This document shows, piece after piece, positions 41,985 to 50,131 of a stretch of 64,000 nucleotides of DNA. The position numbers and the translations under genes are program-made. The notes below the pieces were generated by a model that was given only the letters and a program-made list of their open reading frames with translations, was not told where the DNA came from and made no database searches. The DNA comes from Anaerolineae bacterium (GTDB taxonomy: Bacteria; Chloroflexota; Anaerolineae; Aggregatilineales; J027), in NCBI GenBank assembly GCA_008933735.1, contig WBUL01000001.1, positions 216,057-280,056 on the forward strand, written 5' to 3'. Position 1 is the first letter of the stretch. Each line of letters starts with the position of its first letter.

Positions 41985-43046
41985 TCAGTTGACTAGTTTT
42001 GCGAAAACAACCATTCGGTGGGTATCGACTCGATACGGGTGGCAGGTAATAAGGGTCGCCAGCGGGGTTTCGCCGCCGAGATCTTGCCCCAGCACCCACA
42101 CTTCCGTCGGCTCCACCACCTGTTTTTCATCCACCACGTAAGTGTACCACTGCCCGTTTTCGCTTTGAATGCGGATTTCATCGCCAGGTTCAAGAAGCTG
42201 CAAATCGCGGAAAATTTCGCCATAAATATCATTGTGCGCGGTAAGCACCATATTCCCTTCGTTTCCTGGCAACCCGGAATAGGGATGATGCCCCACACCT
42301 GCCTGAAGAGAAATCCAGTCATCACCCGTTCGGATGCTGGCATCCACCCCGATCGCAGGAATCTGAATGCGGCGAGGTGCCCCCGTGATATTAAACACGG
42401 GCTGCGTGCTGGAAGGAGCATTGACCTGTTCCTGAAAGGCAGCCCGATAAGGGGCAGGCACTTCGTTAAAGTTAAAACTATGCCGCCCGCCTGCATCCCA
42501 GATGTGCCCGCCGGGAAGAACCACAGCATTCACCGAAATGAGCGGCGTGGCGGTAGGCTGTACCATGCGTGACAGGAGTTGGGCCTCCGAAGTCGCACTG
42601 ATGTTATCCGTAATTTCGACGTTCCGGTCAATCGTCTGCAAACCGCGAAATCCCAGATACAAAATCCCGATGAGTCCCAGTACAGCCACTGCTTCGATGA
42701 GCAGGAAAAATCGAGCCGCCCCAGCCCTGCGAGAATCCGCACCTTCTCCCTGGCGGCGAAAGACAATGTGCGGTGCAAGATCATCTTCAAATTGAGGACT
42801 CCCCTGAACATAGGTCACGGGAACTTCAGGAGTTTCCTGGATGCTGTCCAGTATGTCTTCATCTTCTTCAAACTGCGGCGGGTCAGGAATAACATTCTCG
42901 GCAGGCACAGAAATCGGTGGAAGCGGCACATCCACACGGCGATCACTTTTGACGAATCGCTGCATCCGCGCTTCCCGTTTTTTGAGAAAGAGAAGACGTT
43001 CCAGTTCTTCAATCGTGAGTTCATCAACCGGACGTTTATCTCTCAT
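41985..43046 (-). CDS. Sortase family transpeptidase
   Basis: The 353-residue protein has an acidic cytoplasmic N-terminal region of about 110 residues, one membrane helix (111-133) and a C-terminal sortase fold. Catalytic residues are H271 in MVLTAHND, C335 in TLITCHPY and probably R344 in DTHRMVVFAKL. The GxGHHPYSGLPGNEGN motif is typical. The TLxTC ending is closest to class D/E-like sortases. Sortases join LPxTG-type proteins to the cell wall or to each other; no substrate with a sorting signal is seen in the window. Overlaps the methyltransferase gene by four bases. The long cytoplasmic tail is unusual. Confidence 0.88.
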   Translation of the reverse strand: MRDKRPVDELTIEELERLLFLKKREARMQRFVKSDRRVDVPLPPISVPAENVIPDPPQFEEDEDILDSIQETPEVPVTYVQGSPQFEDDLAPHIVFRRQGEGADSRRAGAARFFLLIEAVAVLGLIGILYLGFRGLQTIDRNVEITDNISATSEAQLLSRMVQPTATPLISVNAVVLPGGHIWDAGGRHSFNFNEVPAPYRAAFQEQVNAPSSTQPVFNITGAPRRIQIPAIGVDASIRTGDDWISLQAGVGHHPYSGLPGNEGNMVLTAHNDIYGEIFRDLQLLEPGDEIRIQSENGQWYTYVVDEKQVVEPTEVWVLGQDLGGETPLATLITCHPYRVDTHRMVVFAKLVN

Positions 43047-43852
43047 AGGCGCTTCTTACTGGCAACTGCAAAGACTTCCCGTTCAAAAAACCAGCGCATG
43101 GGAGGCACATTAAACAGCACATACCGCGCTGCGGCAAAAATCACATTTTCCTGTCGCTGCTGCGGGGGTGAATCCAGCCACACTTTGCCATGGAAGCCCG
43201 CCTGCGCCAATGTCCGCTTCATACTCATCATCGACTGCTCATTGACATGAACATCCTGGTTATGTTCGACCAGAAACTGGCGAGGGTCTGCCGGATACTT
43301 CGCCCCCTGCCCCAATCCCAGACGCACCAGCCGTACCAACGGATAGGCATAGCGGTCATACCAGATATTCGGCGCGGTATGGATAATCAGGCGTCCATCG
43401 GGTCTGAGAACACGATGAATTTCCAGCAGCGTCGCGTGCAGTTCCCAAGGATGCAAATGTTCTACCACATCAAACAGGAGTACACGGTCAAACATCTGCG
43501 AAGCGTAGGGAATCCGCTTAGCATCCGCCTGCACCGCCGCCACACGCTGTTGGAGCTCCGATGACAGACCAGCAATTAACTTCTGGGTCATGCGAACCGC
43601 GACAGGGGCATAATCAAAACCATAGGCGTCCGCGCCAAGTTCGGCACAGTGGCGCATGATTTCACCACGGCCGCAGCCCACATCCAATACCTTCATACCA
43701 GATTCAATGCCAGCCACTTCAAACGACGCTTTCAAGCGGCGCGAAAGGTGTTCCCCTTCTGACGCGAGAAACTCATCATATCCTTCACAGGCGGAAAGGA
43801 AATACTCTTCGGTATAAAGATCAGGTGAAACGGGTACTTGCTGTTTTTCCAT
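43043..43852 (-). CDS. Class I SAM-dependent methyltransferase
   Basis: The 269-residue enzyme has motif I KVLDVGCGRGEIM, motif II GFDYAPVAVRMTQ and FDRVLLFDVVEHLHPWEL, which matches UbiE/COQ5-like methyltransferases with a D-x-V-E-H-L motif. The C-terminal domain is probably acceptor-specific. It overlaps the sortase by four bases. On the minus strand TATAAT (43865-43860) lies exactly seven bases ahead of ATG and no ribosome site is present, a leaderless pattern. The acceptor is unknown; a cell-wall lipid or glycan is possible given the neighbours. Confidence 0.85.
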   Translation of the reverse strand: MEKQQVPVSPDLYTEEYFLSACEGYDEFLASEGEHLSRRLKASFEVAGIESGMKVLDVGCGRGEIMRHCAELGADAYGFDYAPVAVRMTQKLIAGLSSELQQRVAAVQADAKRIPYASQMFDRVLLFDVVEHLHPWELHATLLEIHRVLRPDGRLIIHTAPNIWYDRYAYPLVRLVRLGLGQGAKYPADPRQFLVEHNQDVHVNEQSMMSMKRTLAQAGFHGKVWLDSPPQQRQENVIFAAARYVLFNVPPMRWFFEREVFAVASKKRL

Positions 43853-43859
43853 GCGGTGT

Positions 43860-43865
43860 ATTATA
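43860..43865 (-). promoter_or_regulatory. Perfect -10 hexamer seven bases before the methyltransferase start
   Basis: TATAAT on the minus strand is followed by seven bases and then ATG. Transcription would start at or next to the start codon. No -35 box is seen at 17 bases. Confidence 0.45.
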
Positions 43866-43873
43866 CATTTTTT

Positions 43874-45475
43874 TTAATAGCGGGCTGCGAGCTTCTGGCG
43901 AATTTTCTTAAAAAACAACTGGATTTCCTCAACCCCTAAGCGGTCAGCCAGAAACAGATAGAAAACCCCGCTTGCACCCCCTGCCCCAACCACCAAGACA
44001 AGCTCATCCACCAGTTTTGAATCCCCGAAAGATGGTTCAAGAAGATATAACATTCCTTTCCCCACAAGCCCCATGACAAGCGCGGCGATCATCGCTTTGC
44101 CAGCAGTTTCAACCAGGCGTTGATGTGACAGTCCTCCAATACGCCGCAAGAGCAGCCATCCAGAAATACTTGCATGGAGACAATGCTTGACCGAATCCGC
44201 GATCATCAGGGCATAAAGCCCTGCCGAGTCCAGCAGCACCAACACAGTCACCATGTAAGCCACCAGGCTGACCACTCCAACAGCGGCAGGGGTCAGGGTG
44301 TCCTGCCGGGCATAAAAGGAATACACCAGCAGCAAATCCAGCGCTGCGAAAGGCAGACCAAGCATATAAAGGCGCAGGGCTTTAGCTGTGATCAAGGTAT
44401 CGGCAGACGTAAATTCTCCATGCTCAAAAACCAGCGCGACAATGGGTGCTGCAAATACGATCAGACCTATCGTCGCCGGGATAATCAATGCCAGCGATAA
44501 CCGCAGCCCTAACCCCAGCGTATCCTTAAATTCTGCCAGCCCTCTATCCTTATAAGTTGCCTGGCGAGAAAGAGTCGGCAAAACTGCAATCGAAACCGCT
44601 GTTGCCACTAAGCCCTGGGGAAACTGTACCAGGGTCGTTGCCCATTCCATATAGGCGATGCTGCCTTCACCGGTGCGTGATGCCAGATTGTAGCTGAAAG
44701 GACGGTTAATCAGCACATCCAGCACCAGCGAAAACATGACCGGAACATACAGCAGCGCAATGGTACGGACCCCGGGATGCCTCCACAGAAAATGCAGTTG
44801 AAGATGAATGCCCTGCAAGCCAGGCCATTGAATCACAAGCTGCACAATCGCTCCCAGCAGCCAGCCCAGCGCCGCCGCCGTAATCCCTATTTGTTGAGCA
44901 AAGGCTACGGTCATTGCGACTATCGTCAAATTGAACGCCGATGCTGCAAATGCAGGCCATGTAAACCGCCGCAGGGCATACAATAAACTGGACACAACCG
45001 CGAACAAACTCAGGAAAAACAGCGCCGGCGCGGTGATCCGGAGAAGCACTGTCGCTTCGTCCAGAATTTCCGGGGTGACTTCATCACTGGCGACTACACG
45101 GATGATATATGGCGCGGCGAGTTCAATCCCCACGACCAGCAGCGCCATCCCCACAACCGCAATCCAGAGCAGTGCACTAATAAGCTGCCAGAGGTTATCC
45201 CGGTCTTCCTTCTCGGCATATTCGCTGAGAACAGGCACAAGGGCCGAATTGACATGCCCGCCAATCAGCAGGTCGTAGAGACCACGCGGCACAATTGTCG
45301 CAATCTTGAAGGCGTCCACCGCAACACTTGCCCCAAACAGGTAGGAGAGAATCGTTTCTCTGGCTAACCCCAGGATGCGGCTGGTGATATTCCCAAAGGC
45401 AATGACGGCGGTGGCGCGTGCGACCCGATGCACCTCGACGGTAGCGTTCTCGCTGCTGGTCACGCTCACGGACAT
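43874..45475 (-). CDS. murJ: Lipid II flippase MurJ-like integral membrane protein
   Basis: The 533-residue MOP-superfamily protein with about 14 helices moves lipid II across the membrane. Family signatures: VARATAVIAFGNITSRILGLARE at the N-terminus, FGASVAVDAFKIA, GLYDLLIGGHVNSALVPVLSEYA and FPQGLVATAVSIAVLPTLSRQA. The start at 45475 (MSVSVTSS) has GGGAG seven bases ahead; the reading frame stays open for 33 more codons, but that stretch crosses a terminator hairpin and looks non-coding. A plausible alternative is a different MOP flippase for a glycan lipid. Confidence 0.9.
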   Translation of the reverse strand: MSVSVTSSENATVEVHRVARATAVIAFGNITSRILGLARETILSYLFGASVAVDAFKIATIVPRGLYDLLIGGHVNSALVPVLSEYAEKEDRDNLWQLISALLWIAVVGMALLVVGIELAAPYIIRVVASDEVTPEILDEATVLLRITAPALFFLSLFAVVSSLLYALRRFTWPAFAASAFNLTIVAMTVAFAQQIGITAAALGWLLGAIVQLVIQWPGLQGIHLQLHFLWRHPGVRTIALLYVPVMFSLVLDVLINRPFSYNLASRTGEGSIAYMEWATTLVQFPQGLVATAVSIAVLPTLSRQATYKDRGLAEFKDTLGLGLRLSLALIIPATIGLIVFAAPIVALVFEHGEFTSADTLITAKALRLYMLGLPFAALDLLLVYSFYARQDTLTPAAVGVVSLVAYMVTVLVLLDSAGLYALMIADSVKHCLHASISGWLLLRRIGGLSHQRLVETAGKAMIAALVMGLVGKGMLYLLEPSFGDSKLVDELVLVVGAGGASGVFYLFLADRLGVEEIQLFFKKIRQKLAARY

Positions 45476-45493
45476 ACAATACTCCCGAATAAC

Positions 45494-45523
45494 CACAAAA
45501 AAAGGACTCTTATCCAGAGTCCT
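45494..45523 (-). terminator. Intrinsic terminator or attenuator in the murJ leader
   Basis: On the minus strand AGGACTCT (45523-45516) pairs with AGAGTCCT (45510-45503) around GGATA, followed by seven T residues. It points at murJ and ends about 20 bases before its start, yet no minus-strand gene lies upstream before the divergent response regulator. Confidence 0.8.
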
Positions 45524-45677
45524 GATCCTGCATTTTAATCGATGTTTGACGAACATGACAGTGGCATCAGGCACGCGCCGTGCACTCGCCGATTCTGTAG
45601 GCTGGATTGTGTGTGGTTTTCGATGTAGGATGTTAAAATAACCTCCACACCTGTCTTAGTCATACAAGGGGGCAGCG

Positions 45678-46553
45678 ATGTCCGAAGAAAAAGCCCAGAT
45701 TTTGATTGTAGAGGACGATTTAGACCTGGCAGAAATGCTCAACGCCTATTTCCGTGTGCAGGGGTATGAAATTCTGACCGCAACATGGGGTGAAGATGCC
45801 GTGCGGATGGCGCTCGAACACAAACCCGACCTGGTGGTACTGGACATCCGCCTGCCTGACATCACGGGCTATGAGGTCTGCAAGCAAATCCGCTCCAACC
45901 GGCTGACAGCAGACATCCCCATCATTTTTCTAACCGAAAAACGGGACCGGGTGGATAAGCTGACCGGGTTGGAACTGGGCGTCGTGGATTACATCACAAA
46001 ACCATTTGATATTCAGGAGCTGCGACTCCGGGTGAGAAATACCCTGCGCCGTGCCCAGCAGTCCAACTTGTTGAATCCAATCACCAACACGGCAGAGGTT
46101 GCTCTCACTGACGAAAGGCTGACCCTAATCCTGAATCAGGATGATGAGTGGGCGATGCTGACCATGCGGATTCAGGGCTTAGATTACTTCCGAGAAATGT
46201 ATGGCTTCGTAGCGGCTGATGATGTGCTGCGTGCAGTGAGTTTGATGCTTAACAATGCGGTACGGGATGCGGGCGACGAGTCCGATTTCATCGGACATCT
46301 GGACGCGAGCAGTTTTGTGATGGTGACCTCGCCTGACCGGGTCAATTCTATTCGGGAACGGATTGAAGTCCGCCTGCAAAATTCTCTGGATTATTTTTAC
46401 CCCCTCAAAGACCGGGACAAGCTGCGCGACACAAACGATGAAAGCCGCCTGCAACTGATTATTGGCACCTTAAACAGCAAAGATGGGGATTTTCAGGGAC
46501 TGGACGAACTCAAAACGGCACTGCTGCGGGCAAAAGACGAAGTGATTAGCTAA
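45678..46553 (+). CDS. Response regulator with receiver and degenerate GGDEF-like domain
   Basis: The 291-residue protein has a CheY-type receiver (1-125): acidic pocket E12/D13/D14, phospho-acceptor D56 in VVLDIRLP, T86 and K108 in ITKPF. After a linker, residues 145-288 resemble a nucleotide cyclase (GGDEF) fold, but the GGDEF loop is GHLDASSF (206-213), lacking both Gly and the metal-binding Asp/Glu, so it cannot make c-di-GMP. AAGGGGG precedes ATG. No histidine kinase is adjacent; the partner must be elsewhere. The output domain may bind protein or nucleotide instead. Confidence 0.82.
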   Translation: MSEEKAQILIVEDDLDLAEMLNAYFRVQGYEILTATWGEDAVRMALEHKPDLVVLDIRLPDITGYEVCKQIRSNRLTADIPIIFLTEKRDRVDKLTGLELGVVDYITKPFDIQELRLRVRNTLRRAQQSNLLNPITNTAEVALTDERLTLILNQDDEWAMLTMRIQGLDYFREMYGFVAADDVLRAVSLMLNNAVRDAGDESDFIGHLDASSFVMVTSPDRVNSIRERIEVRLQNSLDYFYPLKDRDKLRDTNDESRLQLIIGTLNSKDGDFQGLDELKTALLRAKDEVIS

Positions 46554-46585
46554 TTATTTGCCCCCGTTGACTAATAAGTGTAACG

Positions 46586-47194
46586 ATGAAGCTGCTGGTA
46601 GCGACTACAAACAGAGGCAAATTGGCGGAATACTGCGAACTGCTTGCAGATATTGATGTCGAATGGGTTGATTTGCAGGATGTTGGGTTAGGCACGATGG
46701 AGGTTGCTGAAACAGAGGATACTTTTGCTGCGAATGCCATCCTCAAGGCACGTGCCTACTGTGAAGCGTCCGGTTTGCTGACTCTGGCCGATGATTCCGG
46801 TCTGGTGGTCGATGCCCTGGAAGGCGCACCGGGGGTGTATTCCGCTCGTTATGGGGCGCCTGAGGTCACCACGGACAGAGGTCGCTATGAAAAACTGCTG
46901 GCAGCTTTGCAAGATGTTCCATTAGAAAAGCGTACCGCCCGATTCAAGTGTGTGGTTGCGCTGGCCGCACCAGATCAGGAAATCGTCACAGTGGAAGGAA
47001 AAATCGAAGGAAGAATTGCTTTTTCGCCGCGTGGCAGTAATGGATTCGGCTATGACCCCGTCTTTTTATTGAGTGATGGGCGCACCCTGGCGGAACTCCC
47101 TTCGGCTGAAAAGAACCGTATTAGCCACCGGGGTAATGCGCTGGAAAAGGCTCAGCCTCTTCTCATAGAGCTAATTAAAAAGATCAATATTTGA
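46586..47194 (+). CDS. rdgB: XTP/dITP pyrophosphatase (RdgB/HAM1)
   Basis: The 202-residue house-cleaning enzyme removes inosine and xanthosine triphosphates from the nucleotide pool. Motifs: LLVATTNRGKLAEY at the N-terminus, LTLADDSGLVVDALEGAPGVYSARY with the catalytic Asp, GSNGFGYDPVF and ISHRGNALEK at the C-terminus. Length and motif order are normal. It starts 32 bases after the response regulator and may share its transcript. Confidence 0.95.
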   Translation: MKLLVATTNRGKLAEYCELLADIDVEWVDLQDVGLGTMEVAETEDTFAANAILKARAYCEASGLLTLADDSGLVVDALEGAPGVYSARYGAPEVTTDRGRYEKLLAALQDVPLEKRTARFKCVVALAAPDQEIVTVEGKIEGRIAFSPRGSNGFGYDPVFLLSDGRTLAELPSAEKNRISHRGNALEKAQPLLIELIKKINI

Positions 47195-47243
47195 CAAACC
47201 AACGAACTTTGTCTAAATTAACATTAAACATGATGCGAGGCCG

Positions 47244-48251
47244 ATGAGACTGACCGACACCTTCAACCGTCCCTTACGTGATCTGCGAATCTCGGTGGTT
47301 GACAAGTGCAATTTCCGCTGCAACTACTGTATGCCAGCCGAAATTTTCGGAGATGCGTATGCGTTTTTGCCCAACTCGGCGCTGTTAACTTTTGAGGAAA
47401 TCATCCGCCTGACGCGCCTGTTTGTTCAGCTTGGGGTAGTCAAAGTGCGATTGACGGGCGGTGAACCCCTGCTGCGTCCGCAACTTGAACAGTTGGTGAG
47501 GGAATTAGCGGCAATCAATGGCATCGAAGACATGGCACTAACGACCAACGGCTACTTTCTGGCGGAAAAAGCACAGGTACTTAAGGATGCAGGGCTGCAC
47601 CGGGCGACAGTCAGTCTGGATACCCTGGATGATGAGGTTTTCCGCCAGATGAATGGGCGTAAATCAGGGGTGGCAGAGGTGCTGAGAGGAATCGAAGCCG
47701 CTGAGCAGGCAGGGCTGACACCAATCAAAATCAACGCGGTCATTCAGCGCGGAGTCAATGACCACACGATTCTGGATTTAGCACGTTTTTGCAAAGAACG
47801 CGGCTATGTGGTGCGTTTCATTGAATATATGGACGTGGGAAACATCAACGGCTGGCGCATCGAGCATGTAGTTCCTGCCAGGGAAGTCGTACAGAAAATC
47901 AACGCGGTAATGCCGCTTGAACCCGCCGACGAACAATACCGGGGAGAAGTCGCTAAACGCTATCTTTACAAGGATGGACAGAGCGAAATCGGTTTGATCG
48001 CCTCGGTCACAATGCCCTTCTGCGGTGACTGCACACGGTTGCGGCTATCTGCTGACGGCAAAATGTACACCTGTCTGTTTGCCGCGCTTGGCAAAGACCT
48101 GCGCGACCCGATGCGGCAGGGCGCAACCGATGATGAATTGGCGCAGATTATCACGGGAACATGGAAGCGTCGGGATGATCAATATTCCGAAGACCGCTTC
48201 TCGTTGACTCCCCGCAAACACAAAATCGAAATGTATCACATAGGCGGCTAA
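47244..48251 (+). CDS. moaA: GTP 3',8-cyclase MoaA
   Basis: This 335-residue radical SAM enzyme starts molybdenum cofactor synthesis by cyclising GTP. The first 4Fe-4S cluster is held by C22, C26 and C29 (CNFRCNYC), the SAM-binding LTGGEPLLR follows, and the second C-terminal cluster by C260, C263 and C277 (CGDCTRL, YTC). The C-terminal GG motif required for MoaC-linked chemistry is present (IGG). GAGG lies four bases ahead of ATG. Other molybdopterin genes are not in the window. The end overlaps the convergent ferredoxin gene by four bases. Confidence 0.96.
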   Translation: MRLTDTFNRPLRDLRISVVDKCNFRCNYCMPAEIFGDAYAFLPNSALLTFEEIIRLTRLFVQLGVVKVRLTGGEPLLRPQLEQLVRELAAINGIEDMALTTNGYFLAEKAQVLKDAGLHRATVSLDTLDDEVFRQMNGRKSGVAEVLRGIEAAEQAGLTPIKINAVIQRGVNDHTILDLARFCKERGYVVRFIEYMDVGNINGWRIEHVVPAREVVQKINAVMPLEPADEQYRGEVAKRYLYKDGQSEIGLIASVTMPFCGDCTRLRLSADGKMYTCLFAALGKDLRDPMRQGATDDELAQIITGTWKRRDDQYSEDRFSLTPRKHKIEMYHIGG

Positions 48252-48607
48252 CTTTTCTGCATCCAGACCGCCTCAGGTGTAATGTGATCCTCTGGGCGCT
48301 TGCCTGGATCGGTCACATCGGCATTGTGCATGGTCAAAACAGGATGCACCGCCATATCATGAGTACACAGAATTTGGCAGGACAGACGAACCCTGCCATA
48401 CAAGTTCGGGTCTGCCAGTAACCGCGTGTCTTCTGCCTGGGTCGTGCGTGTCGGCTCGCCCACCGAAAATTCCACGCGGCAGGTGGTACATTTAGCATAA
48501 CCTCCGCAGCGGTGTAAAATGGGAATTCCGCTGTCTTCAATAGCAAGCACCAGGCGTTTACCCTCTGGCACTTCAAACGTTTGGTCATCGATAGTCAATT
48601 TTGGCAT
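48248..48607 (-). CDS. 2Fe-2S ferredoxin
   Basis: The 119-residue protein has a beta-grasp ferredoxin fold with C34, C40, C43 and C77 in the pattern C-x5-C-x2-C ... C, the spacing of adrenodoxin/Isc-type ferredoxins rather than the plant type. The segment CGGYAKCTTCRVEF is clear. A C-terminal extension of about 35 residues (HNADVTDPGKRPEDH) is longer than usual. The start is ATG 48607 with AGGAG ahead; an upstream in-frame start adds five residues. The electron partner is unknown. Confidence 0.9.
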   Translation of the reverse strand: MPKLTIDDQTFEVPEGKRLVLAIEDSGIPILHRCGGYAKCTTCRVEFSVGEPTRTTQAEDTRLLADPNLYGRVRLSCQILCTHDMAVHPVLTMHNADVTDPGKRPEDHITPEAVWMQKS

Positions 48608-48661
48608 CAAGGTCTCCTGCACGAATCAGAATTATGATCAGGCACATTATGAAATAGAGGT

Positions 48662-48667
48662 TATAAT
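48662..48667 (+). promoter_or_regulatory. Possible -10 box of the gene at 48706
   Basis: TATAAT (48662-48667) lies 38 bases ahead of the ATG at 48706. No clear -35 box is found 16-18 bases upstream. Confidence 0.35.
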
Positions 48668-48705
48668 AACAGAATATTTACCCTCTATGAGACTGTGATC
48701 TTGTT

Positions 48706-49482
48706 ATGAATGTGGGGCGTGTATTTGCTTTTGTCAAAGTTCAGAGTCTGGAAACCCTGAAAGCGTCTATTAAGGATATTAACCGTCAGAGAACGATTCC
48801 CATTCTCTACCGCCGCCTGATTTATACAACGCCGAAGCGCAACTGGCTGGCGCTGCTGTTTGACAATGAACTCGTAGACTTTTATCTGCTGCGAAACTTA
48901 AGCAGACAGCTAGGCTCCGAAACTTTCGGATTAAATCTAGCTGGTATCCAGATCTCCTACCGCTATTTTACAGACGGCAAGATAGAAGCGGGATATGAAT
49001 CGCATCTGGAACTGAAGATCATTGACCGCCTGCGCCGATTGATTGTGACACAGAATATGGACGAGTTAGACAGAAACGAGCCGGCAGAGGTTTTCGTGCA
49101 GTATCTTTATCGGATATATCAGCAGAAAGGCAGCGTCTGGGATACCCCCTCCTTAGACCGTCCTATTCCTGCTCACATTTCGAACCATTACGAAGGAGAT
49201 ATTACACGCCTCAAGCCGCTGCTCAGGCCAGATGTGGATATTCGCTATGTGAAAGAAGTACTTTCCCCAGGCTACAGTCCCGAAACTGTCATGGAAAGAT
49301 TGATCAATGCGCTACAACTCCCTTATCTTTCACCCGCCGACGAAGTGCTTTTCTCCTATGATAAAGATCCCAGCCTTAAACGCTCCCTGAATGGGCCAAC
49401 CATTTTAGACCCACGACGCTGGCCCGAAACCCATCCCCTGCCCAGTGGTTGGGAAACTCTAACGATCAAAGACTGGACATGA
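48706..49482 (+). CDS. Hypothetical protein, 258 residues
   Basis: I do not recognise this protein. It has no signal peptide or membrane helix and looks like a mixed alpha/beta soluble protein. It starts MNVGRVFAFVKVQSLETLK and contains LLFDNELVDFYLLRNLSRQL and a C-terminal Pro/Trp-rich part (LDPRRWPETHPLPSGWETLT). Codon use looks like its neighbours. It stands alone, with a possible -10 box upstream, between the ferredoxin (divergent) and a small gene. It could be a conserved lineage-specific protein. Confidence 0.65.
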   Translation: MNVGRVFAFVKVQSLETLKASIKDINRQRTIPILYRRLIYTTPKRNWLALLFDNELVDFYLLRNLSRQLGSETFGLNLAGIQISYRYFTDGKIEAGYESHLELKIIDRLRRLIVTQNMDELDRNEPAEVFVQYLYRIYQQKGSVWDTPSLDRPIPAHISNHYEGDITRLKPLLRPDVDIRYVKEVLSPGYSPETVMERLINALQLPYLSPADEVLFSYDKDPSLKRSLNGPTILDPRRWPETHPLPSGWETLTIKDWT

Positions 49483-49555
49483 CTATTTTCCTAGCCTTAA
49501 ATTGGCTCATCTGATCTACAATCAAACGTAGTACGAGGGGAAAGGTTAGCTAGCT

Positions 49556-49792
49556 ATGAATGCACGTCAACCCGAGTTTTTGAAGTACTACATTCGTATG
49601 ACAAACGTAGCGCTGTTCAACGCCATTGTCGCCTCGGCGGAAAAATCCGAAGCACATGACATCGAAACCCAGCGCGAGGGCGGATACTACGTTCTGCGAA
49701 CCAACAACCAGTTTGTGTGGCGCGAACTGTATCTGTACGGTCAGGTGCTCGCCCAGGCACAGGATGAATTTATCGAAGCCGGTGAGAATTAG
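49556..49792 (+). CDS. Small hypothetical protein, 78 residues
   Basis: The 78-residue soluble protein is mostly helical by pattern (EFLKYYIRMTNVALFNAIVA, then FVWRELYLYGQVLAQAQDEF). It has a strong ribosome site (GAGGGGAAAGG) ahead of ATG, which supports it as a real gene despite its size. I do not recognise a family. It lies 73 bases after the 258-residue gene and may share its transcript. The terminator at 49835-49871 follows. Confidence 0.6.
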   Translation: MNARQPEFLKYYIRMTNVALFNAIVASAEKSEAHDIETQREGGYYVLRTNNQFVWRELYLYGQVLAQAQDEFIEAGEN

Positions 49793-49834
49793 ACTACCAC
49801 TAACATGAGTATACCAGACAGCCGCAGTCTGATT

Positions 49835-49871
49835 GAAAAAACAAACACCGTGAATTTTCGTCACGGTGTTT
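49835..49871 (-). terminator. Intrinsic terminator after the tRNA-Ser genes
   Basis: AAACACCGTGA (49843-49853) pairs with TCACGGTGTTT (49861-49871) around a 7-base loop. On the minus strand it is followed by a T-rich run (GTTTTTTC), so it ends the tRNA-Ser transcript; it may also stop the plus-strand gene at 49556. Confidence 0.85.
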
Positions 49872-49882
49872 ATTTTCTGAGG

Positions 49883-49969
49883 CGGGAAGGACAGGATTCG
49901 AACCTGCGACACCCTTACGGGTGTAACTGCTTAGCAGGCAGCCCCAATCGTCCACTCTGGCACCTTCCC
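49883..49969 (-). tRNA. tRNA-Ser (GCT)
   Basis: Class II tRNA of 87 bases: acceptor GGGAAGG/CCTTCCC, anticodon loop CTGCTAA (anticodon GCT), a long variable arm ACACCC/GGGTGT, T-arm GCAGG/CCTGT with TTCGAAT, discriminator G. CCA is not encoded. Confidence 0.95.
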
Positions 49970-49998
49970 ATATACAATTGTTAACTGCCGCGGTTAGG

Positions 49999-50085
49999 CG
50001 GAGCGAGAGGGATTCGAACCCCCGGTGAGCTTGCGCCCACAGTAGTTTTCAAGACTACCGCCTTAAACCACTCGGCCATCGCTCC
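49999..50085 (-). tRNA. tRNA-Ser (TGA)
   Basis: Class II tRNA of 87 bases: acceptor GGAGCGA/TCGCTCC, anticodon stem GTAGT/ACTAC with loop CTTGAAA (anticodon TGA), long variable arm, T-arm GGGGG/CCCTC-type with TTCGAAT, discriminator G. It lies 29 bases ahead of tRNA-Ser (GCT), so the two are likely made as one precursor. Confidence 0.95.
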
Positions 50086-50131
50086 AACGAGCGTGAATCT
50101 ATGATAGCAAAGCGGCCCGGCATGTCAATGC

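Noticed and set aside
45542..45556. ATGTT/AACAT dyad that resembles an SOS-box-like operator
   Set aside because: The arms are only 5 bp and match no LexA consensus I can state with confidence for this phylum.
45476..45574. A longer MurJ with 33 extra N-terminal residues
   Set aside because: The extra codons cross an intrinsic terminator hairpin and give no MurJ-like sequence; GGGAG precedes the ATG at 45475.
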